Below, in pieces: positions 7,731 to 16,254 of a stretch of 64,000 bases of DNA. The DNA is taken from contig JACKAW010000009.1 in the NCBI GenBank assembly GCA_020634885.1, positions 55,728-119,727 on the forward strand. Direction: 5' to 3'. The translations under genes and the position numbers were made by a program. The notes below the pieces were generated by a model that saw only the letters and a list, made by a program, of their open reading frames with translations, was not told the DNA's origin and ran no database searches. Within the stretch, counting starts at the first letter, position 1. Each line of letters begins with the position of its first letter. This DNA comes from Anaerolineales bacterium. Lineage in GTDB: Bacteria > Chloroflexota > Anaerolineae > Anaerolineales > Villigracilaceae.

Positions 7731-9207
7731 AATCCTCATCGCCAATCGCGGCGAGATCGCCATTCGCATCATGCGCGCCTGCCGCGAACTCGGCATCCAA
7801 ACCGTCGCCGTCTATTCCGATGCCGATAAAAACGCCCAACACGTTCAATTTGCAGATGAGGCGGTTCATATCGGCAATGCCGCGCCCAAAGAATCCTATT
7901 TGAATATGGATGTCTTGATCCAAGCCGCTCTCCACTCAAAAGCCGATGCCATCCACCCGGGCTATGGATTCCTCTCAGAGAACGCCTCTTTCGCCGCCGC
8001 AGTGGAAGCCGCAAACCTGACATTTATCGGCCCCTCAGCCGCTTCGATCCGCGCCATGGGCGATAAAGCCGAATCAAAAATCCTGATGAAAAAAGCAGGC
8101 GTGCCCACCGTCCCCGGGCACGAAGGGCTGGAGACATACGAAGAATTTAAAAAAGCCGCAAAGGAAATTGGCTACCCCGTTCTTATTAAAGCCTCGGCAG
8201 GCGGCGGCGGCAAAGGGATGAGGGTGGTCCATGCCGAAAACGAACTTCAAGAAGCCATCGAACTTGCCAGAAGCGAAGCACAAAACTCTTTTGGCGACGA
8301 ACGCCTGCTCATTGAAAAATACCTTGCCGAAGCACACCACATCGAAATTCAAGTCTTTGGCGATCACCACGGCAACCTCGTCCATCTCTTTGAGCGCGAA
8401 TGCTCTGTGCAAAGACGTCACCAAAAGATCATCGAAGAATCCCCCTCTCCCCTGCTCACACCCGAACTGCGAGAAAAAATGGGAGAAGCCGCAGTTGCCG
8501 CCGCCAGGGCGGTTAACTACAACAACGCTGGCACCGTCGAATTCATCTTCGACCCCAAACTCTCCACTTTCTACTTTTTGGAAATGAACACCCGCCTGCA
8601 AGTGGAGCACCCTGTAACAGAACTCGTCACCGGGCTTGATCTCGTCCACTGGCAAATACGAATTGCAGCAGGAGAAAAATTTCCCTTCGCCCAAACCGAC
8701 CTGCACCAACACGGGCACGCCATCGAATGCCGTGTCTACGCCGAAGACCCTTCCACTGGATTTTTACCCAGCACCGGCAAACTGCTGCAATTTATCCAAC
8801 CGCAAGGACCCGGCATTCGTGTGGATTCTGGGTTTGCGGCTGGCGATGAAGTTACCCACTTTTACGATCCGCTACTGGCAAAACTCATTGTCTACGCTGG
8901 AAACCGCGAAGACGCCATCAAACGTATGAAGAACGCGCTCAACGATTTCATTGTCCACGGCGTGGTGACAAATATGGATTACATGCACGCCGTCCTTGAA
9001 ACGGATGATTTCAAACAAGGCAAAGTCACTACACGTTGGGTTGATACCAAGTTTGGTGAATGGAATGTTCCCCAACCGGAACTCCACGCTCTCATCGCCG
9101 CCGCGCTGACAGATGTGGTCTTTGTGGGCGGCAAGACACAACCCGCTGTTTCGAATGAGACCGACCCTTTCAACCCGTGGAAACAGACAGGGAATTATAG
9201 GAATTAA
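7720..9207 (+). CDS. accC: Biotin carboxylase subunit of acyl-CoA carboxylase
   Basis: 495 residues from a GTG start at 7720, chosen because the conserved family start FNKILIANRGEIAIRIMRA follows at once and GGAG lies about 8 nt upstream; an ATG at 7693 would add nine unrelated residues. It carboxylates biotin with ATP and bicarbonate. Visible motifs: GYGFLSEN, the glycine-rich ATP loop KASAGGGGKGMR, the HIEIQVFGDHHGN strand, ERECSVQRRHQKIIEE and the catalytic FLEMNTRLQVEHPVTE with its Arg and Glu residues. It lacks a fused biotin carrier; the carrier is a separate gene at 9322. It probably serves the mccB carboxyltransferase, though it could also feed acetyl-CoA carboxylase. Confidence 0.92.
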   Translation: MFNKILIANRGEIAIRIMRACRELGIQTVAVYSDADKNAQHVQFADEAVHIGNAAPKESYLNMDVLIQAALHSKADAIHPGYGFLSENASFAAAVEAANLTFIGPSAASIRAMGDKAESKILMKKAGVPTVPGHEGLETYEEFKKAAKEIGYPVLIKASAGGGGKGMRVVHAENELQEAIELARSEAQNSFGDERLLIEKYLAEAHHIEIQVFGDHHGNLVHLFERECSVQRRHQKIIEESPSPLLTPELREKMGEAAVAAARAVNYNNAGTVEFIFDPKLSTFYFLEMNTRLQVEHPVTELVTGLDLVHWQIRIAAGEKFPFAQTDLHQHGHAIECRVYAEDPSTGFLPSTGKLLQFIQPQGPGIRVDSGFAAGDEVTHFYDPLLAKLIVYAGNREDAIKRMKNALNDFIVHGVVTNMDYMHAVLETDDFKQGKVTTRWVDTKFGEWNVPQPELHALIAAALTDVVFVGGKTQPAVSNETDPFNPWKQTGNYRN

Positions 9208-9215
9208 GATTTTAC

Positions 9216-9310
9216 GTCATTGCGAGGAGGGTGCTCTTCCCGACGAAGCAATCTCAGGATTGGCTCATGAGATTGCTTCGGGCAAAGAACAAGAACGCCC
9301 TCGCAATGAC
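9216..9310. repeat. REP-like hairpin element GTCATTGCGAGG, copy 1
   Basis: A 95-bp element bounded by GTCATTGCGAGG and its reverse complement CCTCGCAATGAC, with inner arms around AATCTCAGGATT / GAGATTGCTTCGGGC. Related copies are at 56025 (half) and 57796 (full). It ends 11 nt before the biotin-carrier gene and separates it from accC. Confidence 0.8.
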
Positions 9311-9321
9311 AGAAAACGCAT

Positions 9322-9795
9322 ATGAAAACAACCTTCGACACCCAAACCATTGAACTTAACCCATCTGGCGAGAATTTTATTGCCGTGATTGATGGGAAGA
9401 CCGTTCACGTGCAGATCACGCGTGCAGATGCAGCCAACGCGCGCATGGACTTGCTGGTTGACGGTCAACGTGTGACGGCGCACGTCTCATCAGATATGGC
9501 GAAGCGCTGGGTCACCCTCAACGGGCAGACGTTGATGCTCACAAAAACATCGGGCGCAAAACAAGGCGTCAGGCACGATCATGCTGGAGGGCTGATTGCT
9601 CCAATGCCAGGTCAGATTCGAAGCGTTGCTGTCAGTGTGGGAGAGGCTGTAAAGAAGGGTCAAACCCTGCTCACGATGGAAGCGATGAAGATGGAAATCC
9701 GCATTCAAGCGTTGAAGGATGGAGTGGTGAAATCGGTTTCGGTTACGCAAGGGCAGACGGTGGAACGGGAACAGATCCTGGTGGAAGTGGAGTAA
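9322..9795 (+). CDS. Biotin carboxyl carrier (biotinyl domain) protein
   Basis: 157 residues. The C-terminal ~70 residues form a biotinyl domain: GLIAPMPGQIRSVAVSVGEAVKKGQTLLTMEAMKMEIRIQALKDG, with the biotin-accepting Lys in EAMKM. The N-terminal ~80 residues (FIAVIDGKTVHVQITRAD...MDLLVDGQRVTAHV) match the beta-rich BT-like linker of the methylcrotonyl/propionyl-CoA carboxylase alpha chain. The pair accC plus this gene therefore equals one split MCC/PCC alpha subunit. There is no clear Shine-Dalgarno sequence; a REP-like element occupies the upstream spacer. Confidence 0.9.
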   Translation: MKTTFDTQTIELNPSGENFIAVIDGKTVHVQITRADAANARMDLLVDGQRVTAHVSSDMAKRWVTLNGQTLMLTKTSGAKQGVRHDHAGGLIAPMPGQIRSVAVSVGEAVKKGQTLLTMEAMKMEIRIQALKDGVVKSVSVTQGQTVEREQILVEVE

Positions 9796-9800
9796 TCAAA

Positions 9801-9830
9801 AAAACGCCCGCGTTATGCAGGCGTTTTTTA
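9801..9830. terminator. Rho-independent terminator
   Basis: Stem ACGCC-CGC...GC-GGCGT followed by a T run (GCGTTTTTT), just after the biotin-carrier stop. The A-rich left flank lets it also serve the convergent prenyltransferase gene. Confidence 0.8.
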
Positions 9831-9842
9831 TATGGTTTGAAA

Positions 9843-10874
9843 TTACCGCCAGAAATTTTGCGTGGCGGGAAGTACACGAAGCGCTACATCGAGCAGCAAG
9901 CCGAGCATGAAGAGGGAACCAAAAGAGCGGTTGTTGCGGAAGCTGATGGGCGCGAAGTAGAGGGGCCAGCCGCCCTGACCTTCGGGGAAGCCTTCGGGGC
10001 GGGTTTCTGGCTTGGGTTTTGAAAGTGCCGGTAGGCTTTCACGCAGGGCGGGCAATGCAAGCAGAACAATGAGCATGATGGGTGTGAAGAACTTTATGGC
10101 GATCAAATAGCCGGTAAAGAGGTACGGAAGGATCATCATTGCCATGATGGCGTAGCGGGCGGCTTTTTCGCCGATGACCACTGGCAGGGTGTATATCTTT
10201 TTGGCTTTGTCAACTTGAATCTTGTCGATGTGCTTGCCAAAGATGACGGTGGTTACGCCAAGAACATAGGGCAGGCTTGCAATAACAACAGACCAGTTCC
10301 ACTGTTCGGTGAGAACGTAGTAGCCGCCGCCGATCATGAGCGGACCCCAAACCATGAGTACGGCAACTTCACCGAGGGCAAGCCCTTTGAGGGGCCATGT
10401 GTAGAACAGGACGAAGAATGCTCCAAGCCCAAGCAGGATCCAAGTGGTGGTGTTGAATTCGGTCTGCCAGACGAGGTACAAACCTGCGACCAGGGCAAGG
10501 ATGCCGGTCACTGCGAAATAGGTTAAGTGCTGGCGTTGGGTCATTAAGCCAGAAGCGACGGGTTGGGCGCCGTACATGGTGCGATAGTAATTGTCTTTAT
10601 CCACCCCACGGACGAAATCGGTGTAATCGTTGAAAATGTTATTGCTGGCATGAGCCATGATGAGACCGAAGACCAGCGCCAGCCAGAGCAGGAAATTGAA
10701 GGAACCATCACGCCACGCAAAAAGCCCGGCTAGGGCGGCGGAAATAAAGGTCATAATAAGTACTGCGGCGCGGGTGGAGATGAGCCATTTTGAAATGATA
10801 TCCAGCGCATCCCATTCTTCTTTTGAAACTTCAGGGATGACGTTCAACGCTTTCTTCCACATTGCGAAATTCAT
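9843..10874 (-). CDS. UbiA-family prenyltransferase (MenA-like)
   Basis: 343 residues with about eight or nine hydrophobic segments. The first Asp-rich motif NDYTDFVRGVDKD (N-D-x-x-D-x-x-x-G-x-D) that binds the prenyl diphosphate through Mg2+ is clear. A second, weaker acidic region is near GKHIDKIQVDKAK. The order of segments is like 1,4-dihydroxy-2-naphthoate prenyltransferase (menaquinone synthesis), but other aromatic acceptors are possible. AGGAGA precedes the ATG at 10874. No other menaquinone genes are in the window. Confidence 0.82.
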   Translation of the reverse strand: MNFAMWKKALNVIPEVSKEEWDALDIISKWLISTRAAVLIMTFISAALAGLFAWRDGSFNFLLWLALVFGLIMAHASNNIFNDYTDFVRGVDKDNYYRTMYGAQPVASGLMTQRQHLTYFAVTGILALVAGLYLVWQTEFNTTTWILLGLGAFFVLFYTWPLKGLALGEVAVLMVWGPLMIGGGYYVLTEQWNWSVVIASLPYVLGVTTVIFGKHIDKIQVDKAKKIYTLPVVIGEKAARYAIMAMMILPYLFTGYLIAIKFFTPIMLIVLLALPALRESLPALSKPKPETRPEGFPEGQGGWPLYFAPISFRNNRSFGSLFMLGLLLDVALRVLPATQNFWR

Positions 10875-10991
10875 AATATTCTCTCCTGATAATTTTTCGT
10901 AATTATATCCAACTAGTCCAGTTTTACAGTAAAAGATATGCAGTACGATATCTGCATATCTTTGAAAAATTTATTAACACACGATGGGGTC

Positions 10992-11888
10992 TTACTCGCC
11001 CAATTCTGGGATGGGCTGCATGGGTTTTCGGTTTGCGATGATGTTTTCAACCCAGAAGATGATCAGCGCCACCCAAACAATGCTAAAGCCAATAAGATGG
11101 ACGTGATCAAAAGGTTCCTTGTAAAGGAATACCCCAATTAGAAACTGAATGGTCGGGGCAAAGTATTGCAGAATGCCGATCATATTCAAGGGAATTTGTT
11201 TTGCGGCGGAAGCAAACAACAGCAACGGGACGGTGGTGACCAACCCGGCGCCAACCAGTAAGAGGTCAATGGTCAGCCCGTTGTGCAGGAAGCCGCCCGT
11301 GCCGTTCATTTGAACGAAAGCAAGGTAGATCAAAGCAATGGGAAAGACAATACCGGTTTCAAGGGTCAAGCCGTATGCAGAACCGAGCGGTGAAAGTTTT
11401 TTGACCAACCCATACAAACCAAAGGTGAATGCCAGCGATAGGGCGATCCACGGCAGGCTGCCATAAGCAAACGTGAGATAGATCACCCCAATGGCGGCAA
11501 TGACAATCGGAAGCCATTGCAACGGTCGCAGCCGTTCACGCAAAAAGATGACACCGAACAAAACGCTCAACAACGGGTTAATGAAATAGCCCAGGCTGGT
11601 TTCGACGATAAACCCCGCATTCACGCCCCAAACGTAAATAAGCCAGTTGCATGAAAGCAAAACACCCGCAATGGCATATATTCCAATCGTCTTCGGGGTA
11701 AAAGCCACGGAGCGGAAATCTTTCCAACTGCCTGTGACAAGAATGAAAATTAAAAGCAGGGCAAATGACCAGACAATGCGGTGACCAATTACCTGTAAAG
11801 CAGGAAGCACATGCAGCATTTTCCAATAAATGGGAAAAAATCCCCACATTAGATAGGTTGCAATACCGTACAAAATACCTTTATTCAT
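10992..11888 (-). CDS. rarD: EamA-family transporter RarD
   Basis: 298 residues and ten predicted membrane segments arranged as two EamA repeats. The start MNKGILYGIATYLMWGFFPIYWK and the following HRIVWS are typical of RarD, named from chloramphenicol-sensitivity proteins; its physiological substrate is not known. It probably exports small metabolites across the cytoplasmic membrane. TGGAGAATT precedes the ATG. It lies 90 nt downstream of the kinase gene on the same strand and may be co-transcribed with it. Confidence 0.85.
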   Translation of the reverse strand: MNKGILYGIATYLMWGFFPIYWKMLHVLPALQVIGHRIVWSFALLLIFILVTGSWKDFRSVAFTPKTIGIYAIAGVLLSCNWLIYVWGVNAGFIVETSLGYFINPLLSVLFGVIFLRERLRPLQWLPIVIAAIGVIYLTFAYGSLPWIALSLAFTFGLYGLVKKLSPLGSAYGLTLETGIVFPIALIYLAFVQMNGTGGFLHNGLTIDLLLVGAGLVTTVPLLLFASAAKQIPLNMIGILQYFAPTIQFLIGVFLYKEPFDHVHLIGFSIVWVALIIFWVENIIANRKPMQPIPELGE

Positions 11889-11978
11889 AATTCTCCATGT
11901 TTAGGCACAAAAATAGCCGCAGAGGGCGTTTGTATCCATGCTCTCTGCGACCCACAATTTAAAAACACAAATACCGCG

Positions 11979-12809
11979 TTACAGTTTCCGCATAAACCAT
12001 CTTCCCTTGGCAACCATATCCACATCTTCGGCAAATTCTCCGGCAGTGGCATAACGCTCGGCGGGGTCTTTTGCCATTGCCTTGGCAACCACCTCCTGCC
12101 ATATGGCAGGTAAATTGCTTTTGATGGTACGCATATCGGGAACAGGAAGTTCCACATGTGCGTTTACCAATTCTGTGGTGGAACTACTTGAGAAGGGCAA
12201 TTGTCCTGTCAACAGGCGATACAGGGTAACGCCCAGAGCGTAGACATCAGAACGCCCGTCCAGAGGTTTCCCTTGCACTTGTTCAGGGCTCATATAGGCG
12301 GGGGTTCCCACCAGCCATTCACCTTCGTCATCCGCAACAGATTGCGACTTGGCAATGCCAAAATCAGAAAGAAAAGCTTCACCGGTTGAATCGAACAAAA
12401 TATTGGAGGGTTTGATATCGCGGTGAATGATGCCTTTTTCATGCGCTGCATCCAGGGCGCTTGAGACCCGCTTAAAGATATGCGCCATCTCAGAGGTCTT
12501 GAGCGCCTCCTTGCTCAAGCGGTCTTGCAGGCTGCCCCCAGACATGTGCCGCATGATAATGTAAGGCTGCTGTCCATGCCAGCCAAAATCGTAGATCGGC
12601 ACAATACAGGGATGCTCCAAAGCGGCAATGATCTCCGCTTCCTTTTGAAAGAACTCGCGGTAAACATCTTCCATGGTGCGGCTATGCATCAACACCTTGA
12701 CCACAACATGCCGCTGAATGTACGGGTCTTTTGCCAAAATAATAACGCCCATGCCCCCCGTTGCAAGTTCTCTCTCAATTTCATATCGTCCAACTGTAGT
12801 TGCGCTCAT
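11979..12809 (-). CDS. Hanks-type serine/threonine protein kinase, soluble
   Basis: 276 residues, kinase domain only. Motifs in order: glycine loop LATGGMGVIILAKD, VAIK-like Lys in RHVVVKVL, catalytic loop HRDIKPSNILF, DFGIAKS, activation-segment end GTPAYMSPEQ and the GRSDVYALGVTLYRLL segment. Unlike most bacterial relatives (PknB type) it has no transmembrane helix or PASTA/WD40 sensor domain, so it must receive its signal by partner binding or be constitutive. GGAGAAAAGAG precedes the ATG at 12809. Targets are unknown. Confidence 0.92.
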   Translation of the reverse strand: MSATTVGRYEIERELATGGMGVIILAKDPYIQRHVVVKVLMHSRTMEDVYREFFQKEAEIIAALEHPCIVPIYDFGWHGQQPYIIMRHMSGGSLQDRLSKEALKTSEMAHIFKRVSSALDAAHEKGIIHRDIKPSNILFDSTGEAFLSDFGIAKSQSVADDEGEWLVGTPAYMSPEQVQGKPLDGRSDVYALGVTLYRLLTGQLPFSSSSTTELVNAHVELPVPDMRTIKSNLPAIWQEVVAKAMAKDPAERYATAGEFAEDVDMVAKGRWFMRKL

Positions 12810-12987
12810 CTCTTTTCTCCGATAACAATGAAATTGGTCTGCCCAGGAGGTCTACCACGGGTGATTTTACCTCTAATCACCAGACCAGCGTTATTTCAAT
12901 TCATTCAGGGTGCGCTAAAAATTTGCGGATGAAATACTCCCTCCACCGCTTCGTCAGCAAATCCCTTCAAATTTCTTCACGACAGCA

Positions 12988-13021
12988 AAAAAATAAAAAA
13001 CGGGCAGAGGTTCTCTGCCCG
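12988..13021 (-). terminator. Terminator of the copper operon
   Basis: Perfect 9-bp stem CGGGCAGAG/CTCTGCCCG with a 3-nt loop; on the minus strand it is followed by TTTTTTATTTTTTT. It lies 18 nt after the copA stop. The remaining ~180 bp up to the kinase start hold nothing recognisable. Confidence 0.85.
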
Positions 13022-13038
13022 GAAAGTACACTCATTTT

Positions 13039-15480
13039 TTATATTTTCATCCCGCGCAAACGCAGACTGTTCGTCACCACAAAAACACTACTGAACGCCA
13101 TGGCGCCAGCAGCAAGCATGGGATTCATGTACCCAAGCATTGCGGCAGGGATGAGGATGATATTGTAGATGAACGCCCAGAACAGATTTTGCTTGATGGT
13201 CGTAACCGTTTTGCGTGAAAGGCTAATGGCGCGTGACACACCGCGCAGGTCGCCGCTCATCAAGGTCACAGGTGCGGCAGCCATTGCCACATCGGTACCT
13301 GTACCAATGGCGAGTCCCACATCGGCTTGCGCGAGAGCGGGAGCATCGTTCACACCATCCCCCACCATGGCAACCACAGTATTTTCTAATTGCAACTTCT
13401 TCACTTCAGCAGATTTGCCTTCGGGCAACACTTCAGCCAACACAACATCAATTCCAACCTGTTTCGCAATCGCCTCGGCGGTCTTTTGGTTATCGCCGGT
13501 GATCATCGCCACTTTCAAGCCCATCTTATGCAGATCGGCAATCGCATCTTTCGAACTATCTTTGATGGTATCTGCCACAGCAATGATTCCCACCGCCGTA
13601 TTATCAATGGCAACCAGCATTGCCGTCTTTGCTTCAGATTGAAGACGTACCACTTCGGATTCAAGATTCCCTAACGAGATTCCACGCACCTCGAACATTC
13701 TCTTGTTCCCAACCAGTACGCTTCTTCCTTCGACTTCGGCTTGAACGCCATGCCCAGCCTCTGCCTTAAACCCAGCCGGTTCTACCAAACTCAAACCGCG
13801 TGTTGTTGCCTCTGCCCAGATCGCCTCTCCAAGCGGATGTTCCGATCCTTTTTCAACAGATGCAGCGAGGCGCAGCAGTTCATCTTCTTTCCACTTTCCA
13901 CTTTCCACCACAATATCTGTCACCGCAGGTTGACCCTTCGTGATCGTCCCAGTCTTATCCAGAACAACCACTGAAACCTTCCCAGCCCGTTCCAATGCTT
14001 CGCTTGTTCGAAAGAGAATGCCCGCTTCGGCGCCTTTGCCTGTACCGACCATAATGGCGGTCGGAGTGGCAAGCCCCATCGCACACGGACAGGCAATGAC
14101 GAGCACAGCCACCATGTGAATCAACGCGCGGGTGAATTGATCGTCCACTTGCGGCGCAAAGAAGTACCAGCCGAGAAACGTCAGCGTAGCAATGGCTATT
14201 ACCGCCGGAACAAATACCGCTGAGACTTGATCCGCGATCTTCTGAATGGGAGCTTTCGAGCCTTGCGCGTCTTCCACCAATTTAATGATCTGCGCCAGCG
14301 CGGTTTCCTTCCCTACCTTGGTGGCTTCGAACTTCAACATGCCTAGTTTGTTCAACGTCGCGCCGATGACCGCGTCACCAGGTTTCTTCTCAACCGGAAG
14401 AGACTCGCCTGTCAGCATGGATTCGTCAATGGCGCTGCGACCTTCTACCACCACCCCATCTACGGCAATCTTCTCACCGGGTTTGGCGATTACCACATCA
14501 CCCACACGCACATCATCCACGGGGATTTCGGTTTCAATGCCGTCGCGGATGACACGCGCAGTTTTGGCGCGTAAGCCCATTAATTTTTTAATCGCTTCAG
14601 AGGTGCGCCCCTTGGCACGCGCTTCGAGGAACTTGCCCAGTTTGATCAGCGTGATAATGACTGCGGCGGTTTCGAAATAAACATGCCCCATCAGCCAGCC
14701 AAAGGTGATCGGCAGCGAATAAAAGAACGCGGCGGAGGAACCCATGGCAATCAACACATCCATATTCGCAGATCTATTGCGGATGGCTTTGAATGCGCCA
14801 ATGTAATATTGCCAGCCTACATAAAATTGCACAGGGGCGGCAAGTGCAAGCATGACCCAATTGAACCAGGGCTGCGCTTCACGCATTCCGCCCATATCCA
14901 TGCCGGTATAAACAAAATCAGGCAACAGCCCAAAATCCTTGCTCATGGAAAGCAGAAAGAGCGGGACTGTAAATATCAAACCAATGATGAGCAGACGGCG
15001 TTGTTCGTTTATCTCATGTTCGCGTGCCAGCGCTTCGGCATCCTCTGCTTCTGTGCCAAGTTCAACTGCCTCAAAGCCAATGGATCGGATCGCTGCACGC
15101 AACTCTGCCTGTGAAATAATGGTTGGCACATATACCACACGAGCCTTCTCCAGAGTAAACGAAACATGCGATTTAATGACGCCTTCCAAGTTCAATAACG
15201 CCTGTTCTAAACGACGGGCATCGCTATCATCAGATAAACGCTTGATGACGAGATCCGCTTCCCCGGTGGCGATCCCGTACCCGGCGCGGTCGATGCGGGC
15301 AATGAAATCGGTCAGCCCGAGTTTGGAGGCATCAAAATCCAATGTAGCGCGTTCAGAGGACAAGTTCACAACAGCGTTTTCCACGCCATCGAGTTTCTTT
15401 AAATTGCGCTCCACGGTAGCCACACAGTTGGCGCAGGTCATGCCGGTAATGGGGAGGGTGAGTTGTTTTGTTTCGGTCAT
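13039..15480 (-). CDS. copA: Copper-exporting P1B-type ATPase
   Basis: 813 residues from the ATG at 15480; the open frame extends further upstream, but only into an intergenic repeat. It pumps Cu(I) out of the cell. Order: heavy-metal domain with GMTCANC (Cys16, Cys19), a second HMA-like domain that has lost its CxxC, eight membrane helices, TGES actuator motif, CPC in VIACPCAMGLATP, DKTGT phosphorylation site, SEHPLGEAI (HP motif), GDGVNDAPALAQADVG hinge and the N/Y/M-containing last helices. The operon order csoR-copZ-copA and a CsoR operator upstream fit copper induction. Confidence 0.95.
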   Translation of the reverse strand: MTETKQLTLPITGMTCANCVATVERNLKKLDGVENAVVNLSSERATLDFDASKLGLTDFIARIDRAGYGIATGEADLVIKRLSDDSDARRLEQALLNLEGVIKSHVSFTLEKARVVYVPTIISQAELRAAIRSIGFEAVELGTEAEDAEALAREHEINEQRRLLIIGLIFTVPLFLLSMSKDFGLLPDFVYTGMDMGGMREAQPWFNWVMLALAAPVQFYVGWQYYIGAFKAIRNRSANMDVLIAMGSSAAFFYSLPITFGWLMGHVYFETAAVIITLIKLGKFLEARAKGRTSEAIKKLMGLRAKTARVIRDGIETEIPVDDVRVGDVVIAKPGEKIAVDGVVVEGRSAIDESMLTGESLPVEKKPGDAVIGATLNKLGMLKFEATKVGKETALAQIIKLVEDAQGSKAPIQKIADQVSAVFVPAVIAIATLTFLGWYFFAPQVDDQFTRALIHMVAVLVIACPCAMGLATPTAIMVGTGKGAEAGILFRTSEALERAGKVSVVVLDKTGTITKGQPAVTDIVVESGKWKEDELLRLAASVEKGSEHPLGEAIWAEATTRGLSLVEPAGFKAEAGHGVQAEVEGRSVLVGNKRMFEVRGISLGNLESEVVRLQSEAKTAMLVAIDNTAVGIIAVADTIKDSSKDAIADLHKMGLKVAMITGDNQKTAEAIAKQVGIDVVLAEVLPEGKSAEVKKLQLENTVVAMVGDGVNDAPALAQADVGLAIGTGTDVAMAAAPVTLMSGDLRGVSRAISLSRKTVTTIKQNLFWAFIYNIILIPAAMLGYMNPMLAAGAMAFSSVFVVTNSLRLRGMKI

Positions 15481-15510
15481 TTTGGTAATTTGAGATTGGC
15501 AATTGGAGAG

Positions 15511-15547
15511 TAGAGATTGGAGTTCAATAGCTAATCTCCAATCTCTA
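15511..15547. repeat. Hairpin TAGAGATTGGAG between copZ and copA
   Basis: A perfect 12-bp stem (15511-15522 and 15536-15547) around a 13-nt loop. The surrounding 70 bp contain further copies of the word AGATTGG/CCAATCT. It could attenuate read-through into copA. Confidence 0.65.
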
Positions 15548-15559
15548 ATCATCTAATCT

Positions 15560-15778
15560 CTACAAAGTAATCAAGCCCTCTGCCGGGTAATTGATCTCTG
15601 CCAGCAACGCCTTGATCTTGTCTTCAGAGGCGGGTTCGGCAAATGTGATGGTCACTTTTTTGCTGTCAATTTCAGCCTTCACTGATTCAACACCCTGCAA
15701 CTCACCTACTTCATTTTCGATGGTGTGGGTGCAATGTCCGCAGGAAATGGTGGGAACGGTATAAGTAACGGTTGTCAT
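15560..15778 (-). CDS. copZ: Copper chaperone (heavy-metal-associated domain)
   Basis: 72 residues, one ferredoxin-like HMA domain. The metal site is SCGHC (Cys13, Cys16); having GHC rather than the NC of the copA N-terminal domain is common in CopZ proteins. It carries Cu(I) in the cytoplasm and hands it to CopA. AAGGAGAATAAACTC precedes the ATG. The gene lies between csoR and copA on the same strand. Confidence 0.9.
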   Translation of the reverse strand: MTTVTYTVPTISCGHCTHTIENEVGELQGVESVKAEIDSKKVTITFAEPASEDKIKALLAEINYPAEGLITL

Positions 15779-15855
15779 GAGTTTATTCTCCTTGTTTCAT
15801 TTTTTTAATTTATGAGTTGGCGGCGCAACCACCAAACTACCTAACTATCAAACTA

Positions 15856-16125
15856 CTACACCTTCGTAGACATTTCAAATACTTCAGTAATTTCCTTTAA
15901 CACCCGTTCGCGTTCCTTCTTATCATTGCCTTGAATGGCAGTGATGACACACGAATTCAGGTGATCTTCCAATATCTTTGAACTGACCTTATTCAATGCC
16001 GCCTCAATGGCTTGTATCTGGCGGATGATGTCGATACAGTACGCATCTTCTTCCACCATGCGGATGACGCCACGCAGGTGTCCTTCCACGGTCTTTAATC
16101 GTCTAAGGGTTGCTTCGTTTTCCAT
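15856..16125 (-). CDS. csoR: CsoR-type copper-sensing repressor
   Basis: 89 residues from the ATG at 16125, chosen over the adjacent ATG at 16128 because GAGG then has a usable spacing of 5 nt; an ATG at 16191 would run through the operator. All-helical CsoR/RcnR fold. The Cu(I) ligands appear as Cys30, His55 and Cys59, the same 25 and 4 residue spacing as in characterised CsoR. Binding of Cu(I) releases it from DNA. The palindrome at 16142 directly upstream is a good operator for autorepression of csoR-copZ-copA. Confidence 0.93.
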   Translation of the reverse strand: MENEATLRRLKTVEGHLRGVIRMVEEDAYCIDIIRQIQAIEAALNKVSSKILEDHLNSCVITAIQGNDKKERERVLKEITEVFEMSTKV

Positions 16126-16141
16126 CATCACCTCAATTCTA

Positions 16142-16160
16142 TACCCCCCCCAGGGGGGTA
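16142..16160. promoter_or_regulatory. Probable CsoR operator
   Basis: Palindrome TACCCCCC-CCA-GGGGGGTA 17 bp upstream of the csoR start. C-tract/G-tract inverted repeats flanked by TA are the known form of CsoR binding sites. It would overlap the promoter of the copper operon. Confidence 0.82.
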
Positions 16161-16241
16161 GGGGCAAGCGGAATATACCGCTCCAACCCATGCCTTGTCA
16201 AGTAGAAAAAAGTCATCAGATTAGGGTGACTTACTTTCTTG

Positions 16242-16247
16242 TATAAT
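16242..16247 (+). promoter_or_regulatory. -10 hexamer TATAAT, leaderless start
   Basis: Seven nucleotides before the ATG at 16255; no Shine-Dalgarno sequence between them. Confidence 0.6.
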
Positions 16248-16254
16248 CCTCTCG

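Noticed and set aside
13169..13642. 157-residue and neighbouring plus-strand frames over copA
   Set aside because: Antisense to the conserved ATPase domain; Ser/Thr/Ala-rich shadow composition.
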